Shown here piece by piece: positions 52,459 to 59,817 of a DNA stretch of 64,000 nt. This DNA comes from DAIRGB01 sp036794765 (lineage in GTDB: Bacteria > Patescibacteriota > JAHJAL01), in contig DAIRGB010000001.1 of NCBI GenBank assembly GCA_036794765.1, positions 1 through 64,000 on the forward strand, given 5' to 3'. The position numbers and the translations under genes are program-made. Positions within the stretch are counted from its first letter, which is position 1, and each line of letters opens with the position of its first letter. The notes beneath the pieces are model-generated. The model was not told the origin of the DNA and did not search any database. It saw nothing but the letters and a program-made list of their open reading frames with translations.

Positions 52459-52530
52459 CTCTCTGTAGTTCAATGGATAGAACAAGGGACTCCTAAGCCC
52501 TAGATGAAGGTTCGATTCCTTCCAGGGAGA
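52459..52530 (+). tRNA. tRNA-Arg (anticodon CCT)
   Basis: Cloverleaf with acceptor CTCTCTG/CAGGGAG (one GT pair) and discriminator A. The loop CTCCTAA gives CCT. The anticodon stem has an A31-G39 mismatch at the loop-closing pair, which is unusual. T arm GGTTCGATTCC. No CCA is encoded. Confidence 0.92.
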
Positions 52531-52567
52531 TTTAGATGTTTTGTGATTGATTAATAACTAGAGTTGT

Positions 52568-53062
52568 ATGAAGAAAAGTAAAAAAGTTTTTCAAGGGCAA
52601 AAAGATGGGGAAGAACTGATTATGATTTTTCGTAAGCATTGGTTTGGTATTATTAAACCAATTTGTTTGTTTACGTTATTATTTGTGGTGTCGGTGTTGA
52701 TATTGGTATATTGGTTTGATATTACGATAATGTTGATTGTTGGATTTGTGATTTTATTGTTGGCGATTTTTTATTTTTTGTATAATTATTTGTTGTGGTG
52801 GCAGGATGTGTATATTTTGACCACTCAAAGAGTTATTGATGTTGATCAGAAATCTTTATTTCATCGGGTTGTGTCGGAAGCGGAGTTAAAAAATATTCAA
52901 GACACAAATTATGAGGTTGAAGGATTTTGGCGGACAATGTTGAATTTTGGGCGCGTCAAGATTCTTACTGCATCTTCTGGTCAGAGTATTGTTTTTGAGG
53001 ATATATCCAATCCTCATAAAGTGCAAGAAATGATAATCCAAGCTAAAGATGTATTAGGTTAA
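52568..53062 (+). CDS. membrane protein with bacterial PH domain
   Basis: 164 residues. Two transmembrane helices (about 35-80) are followed by a bPH2 (YdbT-like) domain with DVYILTTQRVIDVDQKSLF and ISNPHKVQEMI. Such proteins are membrane-associated and of unsettled function. The last 9 bases overlap the stop end of the convergent ATP-grasp gene. Confidence 0.82.
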   Translation: MKKSKKVFQGQKDGEELIMIFRKHWFGIIKPICLFTLLFVVSVLILVYWFDITIMLIVGFVILLLAIFYFLYNYLLWWQDVYILTTQRVIDVDQKSLFHRVVSEAELKNIQDTNYEVEGFWRTMLNFGRVKILTASSGQSIVFEDISNPHKVQEMIIQAKDVLG

Positions 53063-54424
53063 TGAATCGTTTAGGCTTTGGATTCGTAAGTATTCTATGG
53101 CGGGAGATATTTTGCGATCAATTGGTTCGGAGAGGATGAGAAATTCCTTGGTTTTTTTGATGTCAAGGACGTCTTTCCCAGGGCGGAGGAATTTTAACAT
53201 TTTTAGTTGATTTTGAACAATATTCTTGAGATCAAAAATATTTTTGAAGGATGTGTGGCTAGTAAAGACGCCACTTGTAAGACTTATTGGTGGCGGGGTT
53301 GTGTCGGAACCAATATTCCGAAAAATAATTTGTGAGCCCTTGATTGGATTTTGTTGGATATTTTCGATGGTTTGATCAGATAATTGATATTCTAGTTGCA
53401 ACATTTCCAGGATGTGAATGGCCAAAAGAGGAATTTGGTTATTTTTCAATTGTAATTTTGTAACCATAGGAACGGAAGCAGTGAGGCGGGGATTGCACTC
53501 GATGAAGAAATGTTGACCGGTTTGAGAATCAATAACAAAATCTAATCCAAAAAAGCCGTTGTAGTTTAATTTTTGGAGATAAACACCAAATTTTTTCACA
53601 TCAGAGTAGAGTCGGGATAGATTTTTAAAAACGTTTAGATTGGCAGAATATATATTTCCGCAAGTTCCACCGGGGGAGGGGTTGAGGTCGGGGAGGTTGG
53701 TTATTTGAAAGAAAGGTGGTTGGATGACGATTTGAGCTTTGTTGACACTAGGGTGGAGTATACAGGCATTGAGTGAATAGGTTGGTCCGTCGATTTTTTG
53801 GCTGATTTTGGTGGGATAATTGAGATAGTTGTTTTTGACTAATTGAAGTTGGTCATCTGAAGAGACCAAAAATGTGGAACTACCAGCAAATCCTCTGGGA
53901 AATTGGAGAAAAAATTGTGGTCCGTATTTTTGGGAGTAATTTTGATAGGATATTTCCTTTAATTTTTCGATTGAGTAATCGGGTTGAGGGAGAGATAATT
54001 CGGTTATGATTTGGGAAAAATTTATTTTATTTTCGATTTGGCGGTTGAGTTTAGCGGGATTGGCAAGCAATTGCCAGCGATTATTTTGACAAATTTTTTC
54101 CAACGAAGGAGACGGTTTATAAACTAAAATATTGGATTGATATTGGTTAAATGATGTTATGTGCTTGATAGTAGCTGGATGATTTAGCAACACGTTGGTA
54201 CTTCGTCTTTTGAGAAGATCTTTGGTGTTATTTAGTAGAGAAAAATGATTAACAGAAGGGGGGAAAAGTTTGGTTATTGGATGATCGTCGTAACTGATGA
54301 TTTTGAGAGGGAAAATTTCTTCTAATCCTAAGGCATCTTTTGGGAAAGTGACAGCAAAAAAAATATCGTCAACGTATTGTCGGGTAATAAATTCTTTTAG
54401 GTTGGTTTGGTCTTTGATAAACAT
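53054..54424 (-). CDS. ATP-grasp domain ligase
   Basis: 456 residues. A preATP-grasp-like N-terminal region (about 1-115) precedes an ATP-grasp fold (about 130-345). The nucleotide/Mg site is seen in GLDFVIDSQTGQHFFIECNPRLTAS, whose ECNPR is the metal-binding E-x-N motif. The GPQFFLQFPRGFAGSSTF lysine-poor loop matches the ATP-grasp glycine loop. A roughly 110-residue C-terminal extension is unassigned. ATP-grasp enzymes join a carboxylate to an amine or thiol. The PLP-enzyme gene lies 11 bases upstream in the same operon, and a LysW-like carrier gene is beside it, so ligation onto a carrier is possible. Confidence 0.82.
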   Translation of the reverse strand: MFIKDQTNLKEFITRQYVDDIFFAVTFPKDALGLEEIFPLKIISYDDHPITKLFPPSVNHFSLLNNTKDLLKRRSTNVLLNHPATIKHITSFNQYQSNILVYKPSPSLEKICQNNRWQLLANPAKLNRQIENKINFSQIITELSLPQPDYSIEKLKEISYQNYSQKYGPQFFLQFPRGFAGSSTFLVSSDDQLQLVKNNYLNYPTKISQKIDGPTYSLNACILHPSVNKAQIVIQPPFFQITNLPDLNPSPGGTCGNIYSANLNVFKNLSRLYSDVKKFGVYLQKLNYNGFFGLDFVIDSQTGQHFFIECNPRLTASVPMVTKLQLKNNQIPLLAIHILEMLQLEYQLSDQTIENIQQNPIKGSQIIFRNIGSDTTPPPISLTSGVFTSHTSFKNIFDLKNIVQNQLKMLKFLRPGKDVLDIKKTKEFLILSEPIDRKISPAIEYLRIQSLNDSLT

Positions 54425-54435
54425 AGAAATTGGGA

Positions 54436-55533
54436 TTATTTTTTGATGTTTTGTTGCGACAAGATTGTGTCAATGTCTTGAGTATTTTCGGCAAAATATT
54501 CGATGATTTTTGATGTGGATAAGATGGTATTGTGTTCAGTGCCGGAAATGATTACAACTGTTGATTGTATGTGATAATACTCAATAAATTCTAGGGCAGC
54601 AGCAAGCGATGCGGCTCCTTCAGGTGATGAATTTATTTGATTTTGTTGTAATTTTTGATGAGCTTCTAGAATTTTTTGGTTATTGACCCAGTGGATTAGT
54701 CCTTGAGGTATTGATTTTATGACCGGAATATATATTTTTTGATTAGAGTAGTCGGCTGGATTGATTTTTTGATGTAATTTTAAATATATTTCTTTGGCTC
54801 TTTTTGGTTTGGTTAGCGAGTTGTTTCCAGCGAGTTGTTTTTCGGCGGAAAAATTTTGATGGAATAACTCTTTGGCGAGAAAAATTTGTTGACCTGATTG
54901 AACACCGACGATTTGGGGTTTGGGGATAATAGGATTTTTGTAGTAATAATTGTGCAGGCCGAGAATTGAAGCACCAGATGTGCAGTAGGAGAATATTGCC
55001 TGGCAGTTTGGTAGTTGATTATTGATTTCCCAACCTAGAGTTTCAAAACCGGTAATAGCTCGGTTGTCATGGGAAGGGTTTAGTAGAGGAATGTGATATT
55101 TTCGACTGATATATTTGGCTAATCGGTAGGCTTTTTTAGATTTAATAATTATATGTGGATTTTTGGTGATGATTTGAGAAATTTTGTTGGCAGGAGTGGT
55201 GGGGGAAATGAGAATAATTGGCTTAATGTCGTTTTTTTGGCAAAAAGCGCAGCAAGAGATGGCGGCATTGCCAGAAGAAGACAGGACACAGTATTTTGAT
55301 TCTATCTTTTTTAGGTGTGATATTTGGTAGGCCAAAGCCCTATCTTTAAATGAACCATTGGGATTTAGATCTTCTCGTTTAAGAAATAGTTTTGAATTTT
55401 TATTATTTGTTTTTAAAAGATAGGAATGATCTTCTAAGGGGGTGTTGCCTTGGCCCAAATCAAGCTTGTTTTCCTTTTTGAATTTTTTGATAAAACCTGG
55501 ATAGTTCCAGAATTTTTGCATGTTTTTTTTCAT
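54436..55533 (-). CDS. threonine-synthase-like PLP enzyme (fold type II)
   Basis: 365 residues. The PLP lysine is in NPNGSFKDRA, the phosphate/carboxylate loop is SSSGNAAIS, and the GTEH ending region is conserved. It resembles threonine synthase, cysteate synthase and diaminopropionate synthase-like enzymes that do beta- or gamma-replacement. It lacks the N-terminal zinc ribbon seen in archaeal-type ThrC; a separate small zinc-ribbon protein is encoded next door. No thrB or hom is in this window, so true threonine synthesis is not supported. Start ATG 55533 or 55521. Confidence 0.8.
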   Translation of the reverse strand: MKKNMQKFWNYPGFIKKFKKENKLDLGQGNTPLEDHSYLLKTNNKNSKLFLKREDLNPNGSFKDRALAYQISHLKKIESKYCVLSSSGNAAISCCAFCQKNDIKPIILISPTTPANKISQIITKNPHIIIKSKKAYRLAKYISRKYHIPLLNPSHDNRAITGFETLGWEINNQLPNCQAIFSYCTSGASILGLHNYYYKNPIIPKPQIVGVQSGQQIFLAKELFHQNFSAEKQLAGNNSLTKPKRAKEIYLKLHQKINPADYSNQKIYIPVIKSIPQGLIHWVNNQKILEAHQKLQQNQINSSPEGAASLAAALEFIEYYHIQSTVVIISGTEHNTILSTSKIIEYFAENTQDIDTILSQQNIKK

Positions 55534-55617
55534 ATGAATAATTTGATAGAAAATTTTTTTTAATGTGTTAATATGGAAAAGAACTTATTGTTTTCAAAAT
55601 TTATAGGAGAAATAAAT

Positions 55618-55773
55618 ATGAAATGTATGGATTGTGGTGAAGAGTTGATTTTGGATTTGGATGAAGAAGAATATCAAGTTGGTGATGTGTTGGAGTGCGA
55701 GTATTGTGGGGCGGAAATGGAGATTTTGCAATTGGATCCAGTGGTGTTGGGCTTGATAAATGAAGAAAAGTAG
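55618..55773 (+). CDS. LysW-like amino-group carrier / zinc-ribbon protein
   Basis: 51 residues from ATG 55618, behind AGGAGA. Two CxxC pairs (MDCGEEL and CEYCGAEMEIL) and the following LDPVVL segment match the LysW/ArgW carrier fold, as do the size and strong acidity. The usual C-terminal EDWGE, whose last glutamate carries the substrate in LysW, is replaced by NEEK, so the attachment chemistry may differ. It is encoded on the plus strand between the minus-strand PLP enzyme and Mur-type ligase genes. The longer frame to 55573 is unlikely. Confidence 0.65.
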   Translation: MKCMDCGEELILDLDEEEYQVGDVLECEYCGAEMEILQLDPVVLGLINEEK

Positions 55774-55774
55774 A

Positions 55775-57241
55775 TCAATTGTTTGGATTTTCGTAAATTC
55801 TTTCCAGGATGGATTTTAGTGAATATTTGTTTTTTAAGTGTGACTCTTGAAAATTGGCGCCGGCCGGGGACATCAAAATAATGTCGCCGGTTTTGGTGTT
55901 TTTTAAGGCCAATTTTAAGGTATCGGTTAGATCATTGTTTTTATGAATTTTTACTGATTTTTCTTTTTGATTTAAAAGTGATTTTTCCAGCGAATTTGAA
56001 GTTGTTCCTGGTAAAAGATAAAGGTTTTTTATTCTTTGATTAATGATTTTTGCTAAAAGATTGTGACTAACTTTTTTATGATTGCCCCCGATGATTAAAT
56101 GAATATTTTTGTTGGGGAAAGAGTTAATGGCGGAAATTGTTGATGTTGGCGTACTAGATTTTAGATCATCGATTATATCTACGCCTTTTATTTGGGCGAT
56201 TTTTTCTAAACGGTGGGGGATGCCTTGAAAATTATTTAGTACTTTTGTGATAGTAGTTGCTGAAATATTGAATTTGGAGATTGCTCCCAGGGCTGCCAAA
56301 ATATTGGCTGGATTGTGTGAGTTTTCTAAATATGGATTGGAAATGGATAACCATAATTTGTTTTTATAATAAATTTTGTTTTTTTCTATATATAGGTTTT
56401 GACTTGATTTCTTTTTTAGAGAGAAAGGAATAATGGGGGCGGGGAAGCGGTGAAGGTTTTTTTTGATAATTGAATTGTCGATATTAATTATTGCTATGTC
56501 GTTTTTGTTTTGGTATTTGAACAAGCTGAATTTCGTTTCTTGATAATTTTTGTATGATTTGTGTTCGGAAATATGGTTGGGGTAGATATTTGTCAAAACT
56601 GCAATATGAGGGCTGGATTGGAGGTCAATGGTTAGTTGTCGGTTGCTGATTTCCAGGACAAGAATATCTGTTGGCTTGATAGATCTGATTTGGGGTAGTA
56701 TTTGTTCATAAATACTTCTTTCGTTTCCGGAAGTAAACACTTTGTATCCTCCTGCTTGGAGAATTTTGGTTATGATTGTGGTGGTTGTAGTTTTTCCATT
56801 GCTTCCAGTAATACCGATGATTGGGCATGGGGTTAAGTCAAAGTATAATTTGGTTAAACTGGAAACGGGGATTTTCATATCGATTGCTTTTTGCAAGTGA
56901 GGAAAGTTTGGTGGATAAAGATACCAGGCTTGAGTAAGAAAGATAAGATCGGCATGGTGTATATTTTGCAGATAGTTTTCTTTGAGATTCAATTTTACTT
57001 TAGAGTTTATTATTTTTTTTAGTTTTTTGGATCTTTCTTGAGCCGATAAGTTGGTGTGAGTTTGTTTAAAACGATGACGGAATGATCGAAGATCTGGTTG
57101 AAAATCATGTAGAGTGATTTGATTAATGTTGTTGTCGATTAAAAATTCAGCAATCGCTGTTCCTTCTGATCCGGAGGCGCCAATAATGTGAATATTCTTT
57201 CCGCGAATTGTGTTTATGTATTTTTCAATATTGTCTGACAT
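55775..57241 (-). CDS. Mur ligase family protein (MurD-like)
   Basis: 488 residues. An N-terminal Rossmann-like domain (NIHIIGASGSEGTAIAEFL) precedes the Mur ATPase with GITGSNGKTTTTTII, LEISNRQLTI, NIYPNHISEH and the HNPANILAALGA segment. The C-terminal ligase domain has PHRLEKI, IIDDLKSSTPTSTISAI and SPAGANF. These follow MurD (D-glutamate ligase) motifs, including the lysine of DSK. An extra basic segment (about 48-75) lies in the first domain. It may be the cell's MurD, or a ligase for the neighbouring carrier system. It ends one base from the carrier gene's stop. Confidence 0.85.
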   Translation of the reverse strand: MSDNIEKYINTIRGKNIHIIGASGSEGTAIAEFLIDNNINQITLHDFQPDLRSFRHRFKQTHTNLSAQERSKKLKKIINSKVKLNLKENYLQNIHHADLIFLTQAWYLYPPNFPHLQKAIDMKIPVSSLTKLYFDLTPCPIIGITGSNGKTTTTTIITKILQAGGYKVFTSGNERSIYEQILPQIRSIKPTDILVLEISNRQLTIDLQSSPHIAVLTNIYPNHISEHKSYKNYQETKFSLFKYQNKNDIAIINIDNSIIKKNLHRFPAPIIPFSLKKKSSQNLYIEKNKIYYKNKLWLSISNPYLENSHNPANILAALGAISKFNISATTITKVLNNFQGIPHRLEKIAQIKGVDIIDDLKSSTPTSTISAINSFPNKNIHLIIGGNHKKVSHNLLAKIINQRIKNLYLLPGTTSNSLEKSLLNQKEKSVKIHKNNDLTDTLKLALKNTKTGDIILMSPAGANFQESHLKNKYSLKSILERIYENPNN

Positions 57242-57357
57242 ATGATGCGTTTTTTTAGATAGTTGAACATGATTAATTATATCAGATTTAGCGATTAAAG
57301 GATTTTTGAATGTAAAAAAATTTGTTGTTTTTTATGATAGTTTTGACTGTTATCTTG

Positions 57358-57387
57358 TTGACATGCGATGGATATAAAGGTTATAAT
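57358..57387 (+). promoter_or_regulatory. promoter, TTGACA / TATAAT
   Basis: Consensus TTGACA (57358-57363), an 18-base spacer and consensus TATAAT (57382-57387). It is the strongest promoter in the window and drives the Tyr/Gly-rich lipoprotein. Confidence 0.8.
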
Positions 57388-57438
57388 GGTGGGATTTATA
57401 AATTAATTTGGTTATAAGATATAAATAATTTAAATGAA

Positions 57439-58248
57439 ATGAAAACAAAAAAACAGTTGTTAAAAGGATGTAATTTAAGACAGAAAATTATAAGTTTGTC
57501 AAGTTTGATGGTTACTTTTACTTTGTTATTGGTTGGATGTAACCAGACAAATGATTATGCAAATCAGCAAGGTTATTATCAGGCTCAACCGGATCAGAAT
57601 AGCGGTTATTATCAATATCCGCAACAATTTGGAGCGATGCAGCCAATGAATAACAATACTCCGAAATCTGGAAATGCTGGTGGTACTGGTACTGGTAGCT
57701 CAAAAAAGAGTGCGCCTAGTTATGGAGGTGGAGGAACAGGACAGTCGGGTTATCAAGCGGTGGGAAACATGTGGAATAATATGTGGGGCGGTTCTTCTGA
57801 TTCGGGATATTATAGTGATCAGGGTTATTATGACCCAGGGTATTACGGGGGTTATGATTCGGGTAATTATGGTTATGGTGCTGGGGATCATTATGGTAGT
57901 GGTTATAGCGATGATTATGCTAATCAAACCTATCAGGATATTTATGAGAATAGGGCCGCAACAAATCAGGAAATAAATGATAATACTTCCCAGTGGCTTT
58001 ACGAGGGGGAAGCGAATTATATCAATCCTGAGACAGGAGAATTGGAGTCTCATGATTATACTCAGGGAAATGATTGGTATCAAGATTCCTCTGGAGATCA
58101 ATGGCAGACGAGTGATTCAAGTTATACTCCGGAATATTCAACCGAAACTCAGATGGAACAATATGGAGGTTGGGCGAGTGATTACAGTGCTAGTGATTAT
58201 GGATATGATTCTGGAAGCTATGATTCTGGTAGTTATGATTATGAGTAA
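57439..58248 (+). CDS. Tyr/Gly/Ser/Gln-rich low-complexity lipoprotein
   Basis: 269 residues. A signal peptide ends at a lipobox LVGC (Cys34). The mature protein has almost no hydrophobic residues. It is built of YG, YY, SGY, DSG, QQ and NN words, ending with DSGSYDSGSYDYE-like repeats. It resembles prion-like or adhesive low-complexity sequences. Expression should be high because the promoter is near consensus. No enzymatic domain. The aromatic/polar repeat pattern could self-associate on the cell surface; that is inference. Confidence 0.8.
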   Translation: MKTKKQLLKGCNLRQKIISLSSLMVTFTLLLVGCNQTNDYANQQGYYQAQPDQNSGYYQYPQQFGAMQPMNNNTPKSGNAGGTGTGSSKKSAPSYGGGGTGQSGYQAVGNMWNNMWGGSSDSGYYSDQGYYDPGYYGGYDSGNYGYGAGDHYGSGYSDDYANQTYQDIYENRAATNQEINDNTSQWLYEGEANYINPETGELESHDYTQGNDWYQDSSGDQWQTSDSSYTPEYSTETQMEQYGGWASDYSASDYGYDSGSYDSGSYDYE

Positions 58249-58271
58249 ATAGTATACAAGATCAATAAATT

Positions 58272-58302
58272 AAAAAGTCCCACCTATTGGTGGGACTTTT
58301 TT
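58272..58302. terminator. bidirectional terminator
   Basis: AAAAAGTCCCACC and GGTGGGACTTTTT form a perfect 13-bp stem around TATT. It serves the lipoprotein gene (plus) and rpmA (minus). Confidence 0.9.
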
Positions 58303-58325
58303 GAATACAAATATTAGATAATTGA

Positions 58326-58598
58326 TTATTTGACGTGAACGATTGTCTTCATGCGAAGACTGCCATTGAATCTGGGGAGCTTTTTCTTTTGAAAAGAAAC
58401 TGTACCATCAGCCATAGCGTAGATAGTATGGTCTTTTCCAAGGGAAACGTTGTTTCCGGGAAAATAGCGTTTTCCACGTTGGCGGAGGATTATTTCACCT
58501 TTGTTGATAGCTTGACCACCAAAAACTTTTACTCCTAGGCGTTTTGATTGACTATCTCGCCCTAGACGTGTACTTCCACCGGCTTTTACGTGTGACAT
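58326..58598 (-). CDS. rpmA: 50S ribosomal protein L27
   Basis: 90 residues. The N-terminus AGGSTRLGRDSQSKRLGVKV is typical of L27, whose tail reaches the peptidyl-transferase centre. The rest (GGQAINKGEIILRQRG, GKDHTIYAMADG) is conserved. The first residues read MSHVKAGG instead of the common MAHKKAGG, with no cleavable Firmicute-type extension. Its first 13 bases overlap the upstream methyltransferase gene. Confidence 0.96.
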   Translation of the reverse strand: MSHVKAGGSTRLGRDSQSKRLGVKVFGGQAINKGEIILRQRGKRYFPGNNVSLGKDHTIYAMADGTVSFQKKKLPRFNGSLRMKTIVHVK

Positions 58599-59773
58599 AT
58601 TTTTCCTCTATTGGTTATTTTTTGTAAGACAAGAAGTTGACGATTGATTCGTTGATTTGGTTGGCTGTAAATCAGATCGCTATGGATTATATTATAGTTT
58701 TTTTGGAGATTCTGGTCAAGTAACCTTGTTAAATCGATAGCGACGGTTTGGGATAAGGTTTGAAAAACAGGTAGAACCATGACTAAAAATCCCGATTTTT
58801 TTAGATTGTTGGTGGAGTTGATTAAAAAGTTTCGGTATAAAGGGAGGAGGCTTTCAATTTTGGAGATAGCGTCGGCAGGGGTTATTTGAGTTTTTAATGG
58901 GGGTCCCAAAAATGGTTCAGTAATTATAGCGTCAACAGCTTTATCCAAGATTTGTTTGGTGGCATCGGCACAAAAAATAGATTTTTCCAGATTTGGTCGG
59001 AAATTTGCTTGTGATAACTTAAATGTTTGGTTAAGCCATTTGAGATTAGCGATCGTGTTATTGACGGCGATTTGGCTTATATCGGAGCCAATTATACTGA
59101 TGTTTCGCAATAATGCTTCTTGAAGAATAACACCACTTCCGCAAAAAGGATCGTAGATAGTTTGATTTGCTTGGGTATGTCCAAGATTGAGCATTATTTG
59201 AGCGAGCTTGGGAGGTAACATGCCTGATATGGGATCTGGTTTTGGCTTACCATAATCTCTTTTGGTGTAAGAGTCGATATTTTGGTAAGCGATTGTTTGA
59301 CCAATAATTATTTCTCGGTTGTTTTTGATTAAGACTATTTCTACCCCTTTTTCCAAAAGTCGGTTTTGATTTATAGTAGCGGCGTTGAGAGGTTGTCCTT
59401 CATTGTTGATAACAAAGCGTTTGGACAAGTTATTTTGTTTTAATTCTTTTTTGAGTTTGATTAGGTGAGAAAAAAGATTTTTGTTGAAATTGTAATAACT
59501 GATACCAATATCTCTGGGTAATTGAGGATTTTTGATAATATAATTTTGTAGAGCAGAAAAAAAATCATCCGTGGTTTGAACTTTGTATTCAAGAATTTTG
59601 ATAGTGCCACCAAGTTGATCAAGAATGTTTTGAGGGTTGGAGACGGATTGAGTGAGTTTGAGAAGAATAGTGTTTGGGGTTAAACTGGTTATGGGTGGAT
59701 TGTGAAAAAAACAGTTGATCTCTGCTTTGGAAAGTATTGGATTAGAGCCCAAAATAAAGATGTATGATTTCAT
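58586..59773 (-). CDS. TRM11-like tRNA guanine-N2 methyltransferase family protein
   Basis: 395 residues. An N-terminal THUMP-like half (about 1-170) precedes a class I methyltransferase with GMLPPKLAQIMLNLG, the SAM motif DPFCGSGVILQEAL, GSDIS and the catalytic-type TEPFLGPP, which replaces the usual (N/D)PPY. It is similar to archaeal/CPR Trm11, which makes N2-methylguanosine at tRNA position 10. It is upstream of rpmA and overlaps it by 13 bases. Several tRNA genes in the window are possible substrates. Confidence 0.85.
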   Translation of the reverse strand: MKSYIFILGSNPILSKAEINCFFHNPPITSLTPNTILLKLTQSVSNPQNILDQLGGTIKILEYKVQTTDDFFSALQNYIIKNPQLPRDIGISYYNFNKNLFSHLIKLKKELKQNNLSKRFVINNEGQPLNAATINQNRLLEKGVEIVLIKNNREIIIGQTIAYQNIDSYTKRDYGKPKPDPISGMLPPKLAQIMLNLGHTQANQTIYDPFCGSGVILQEALLRNISIIGSDISQIAVNNTIANLKWLNQTFKLSQANFRPNLEKSIFCADATKQILDKAVDAIITEPFLGPPLKTQITPADAISKIESLLPLYRNFLINSTNNLKKSGFLVMVLPVFQTLSQTVAIDLTRLLDQNLQKNYNIIHSDLIYSQPNQRINRQLLVLQKITNRGKICHT

Positions 59774-59817
59774 ATCAGATAAAAAAGAAAATTTAATGTT
59801 AGAGATTGTGAGATATT

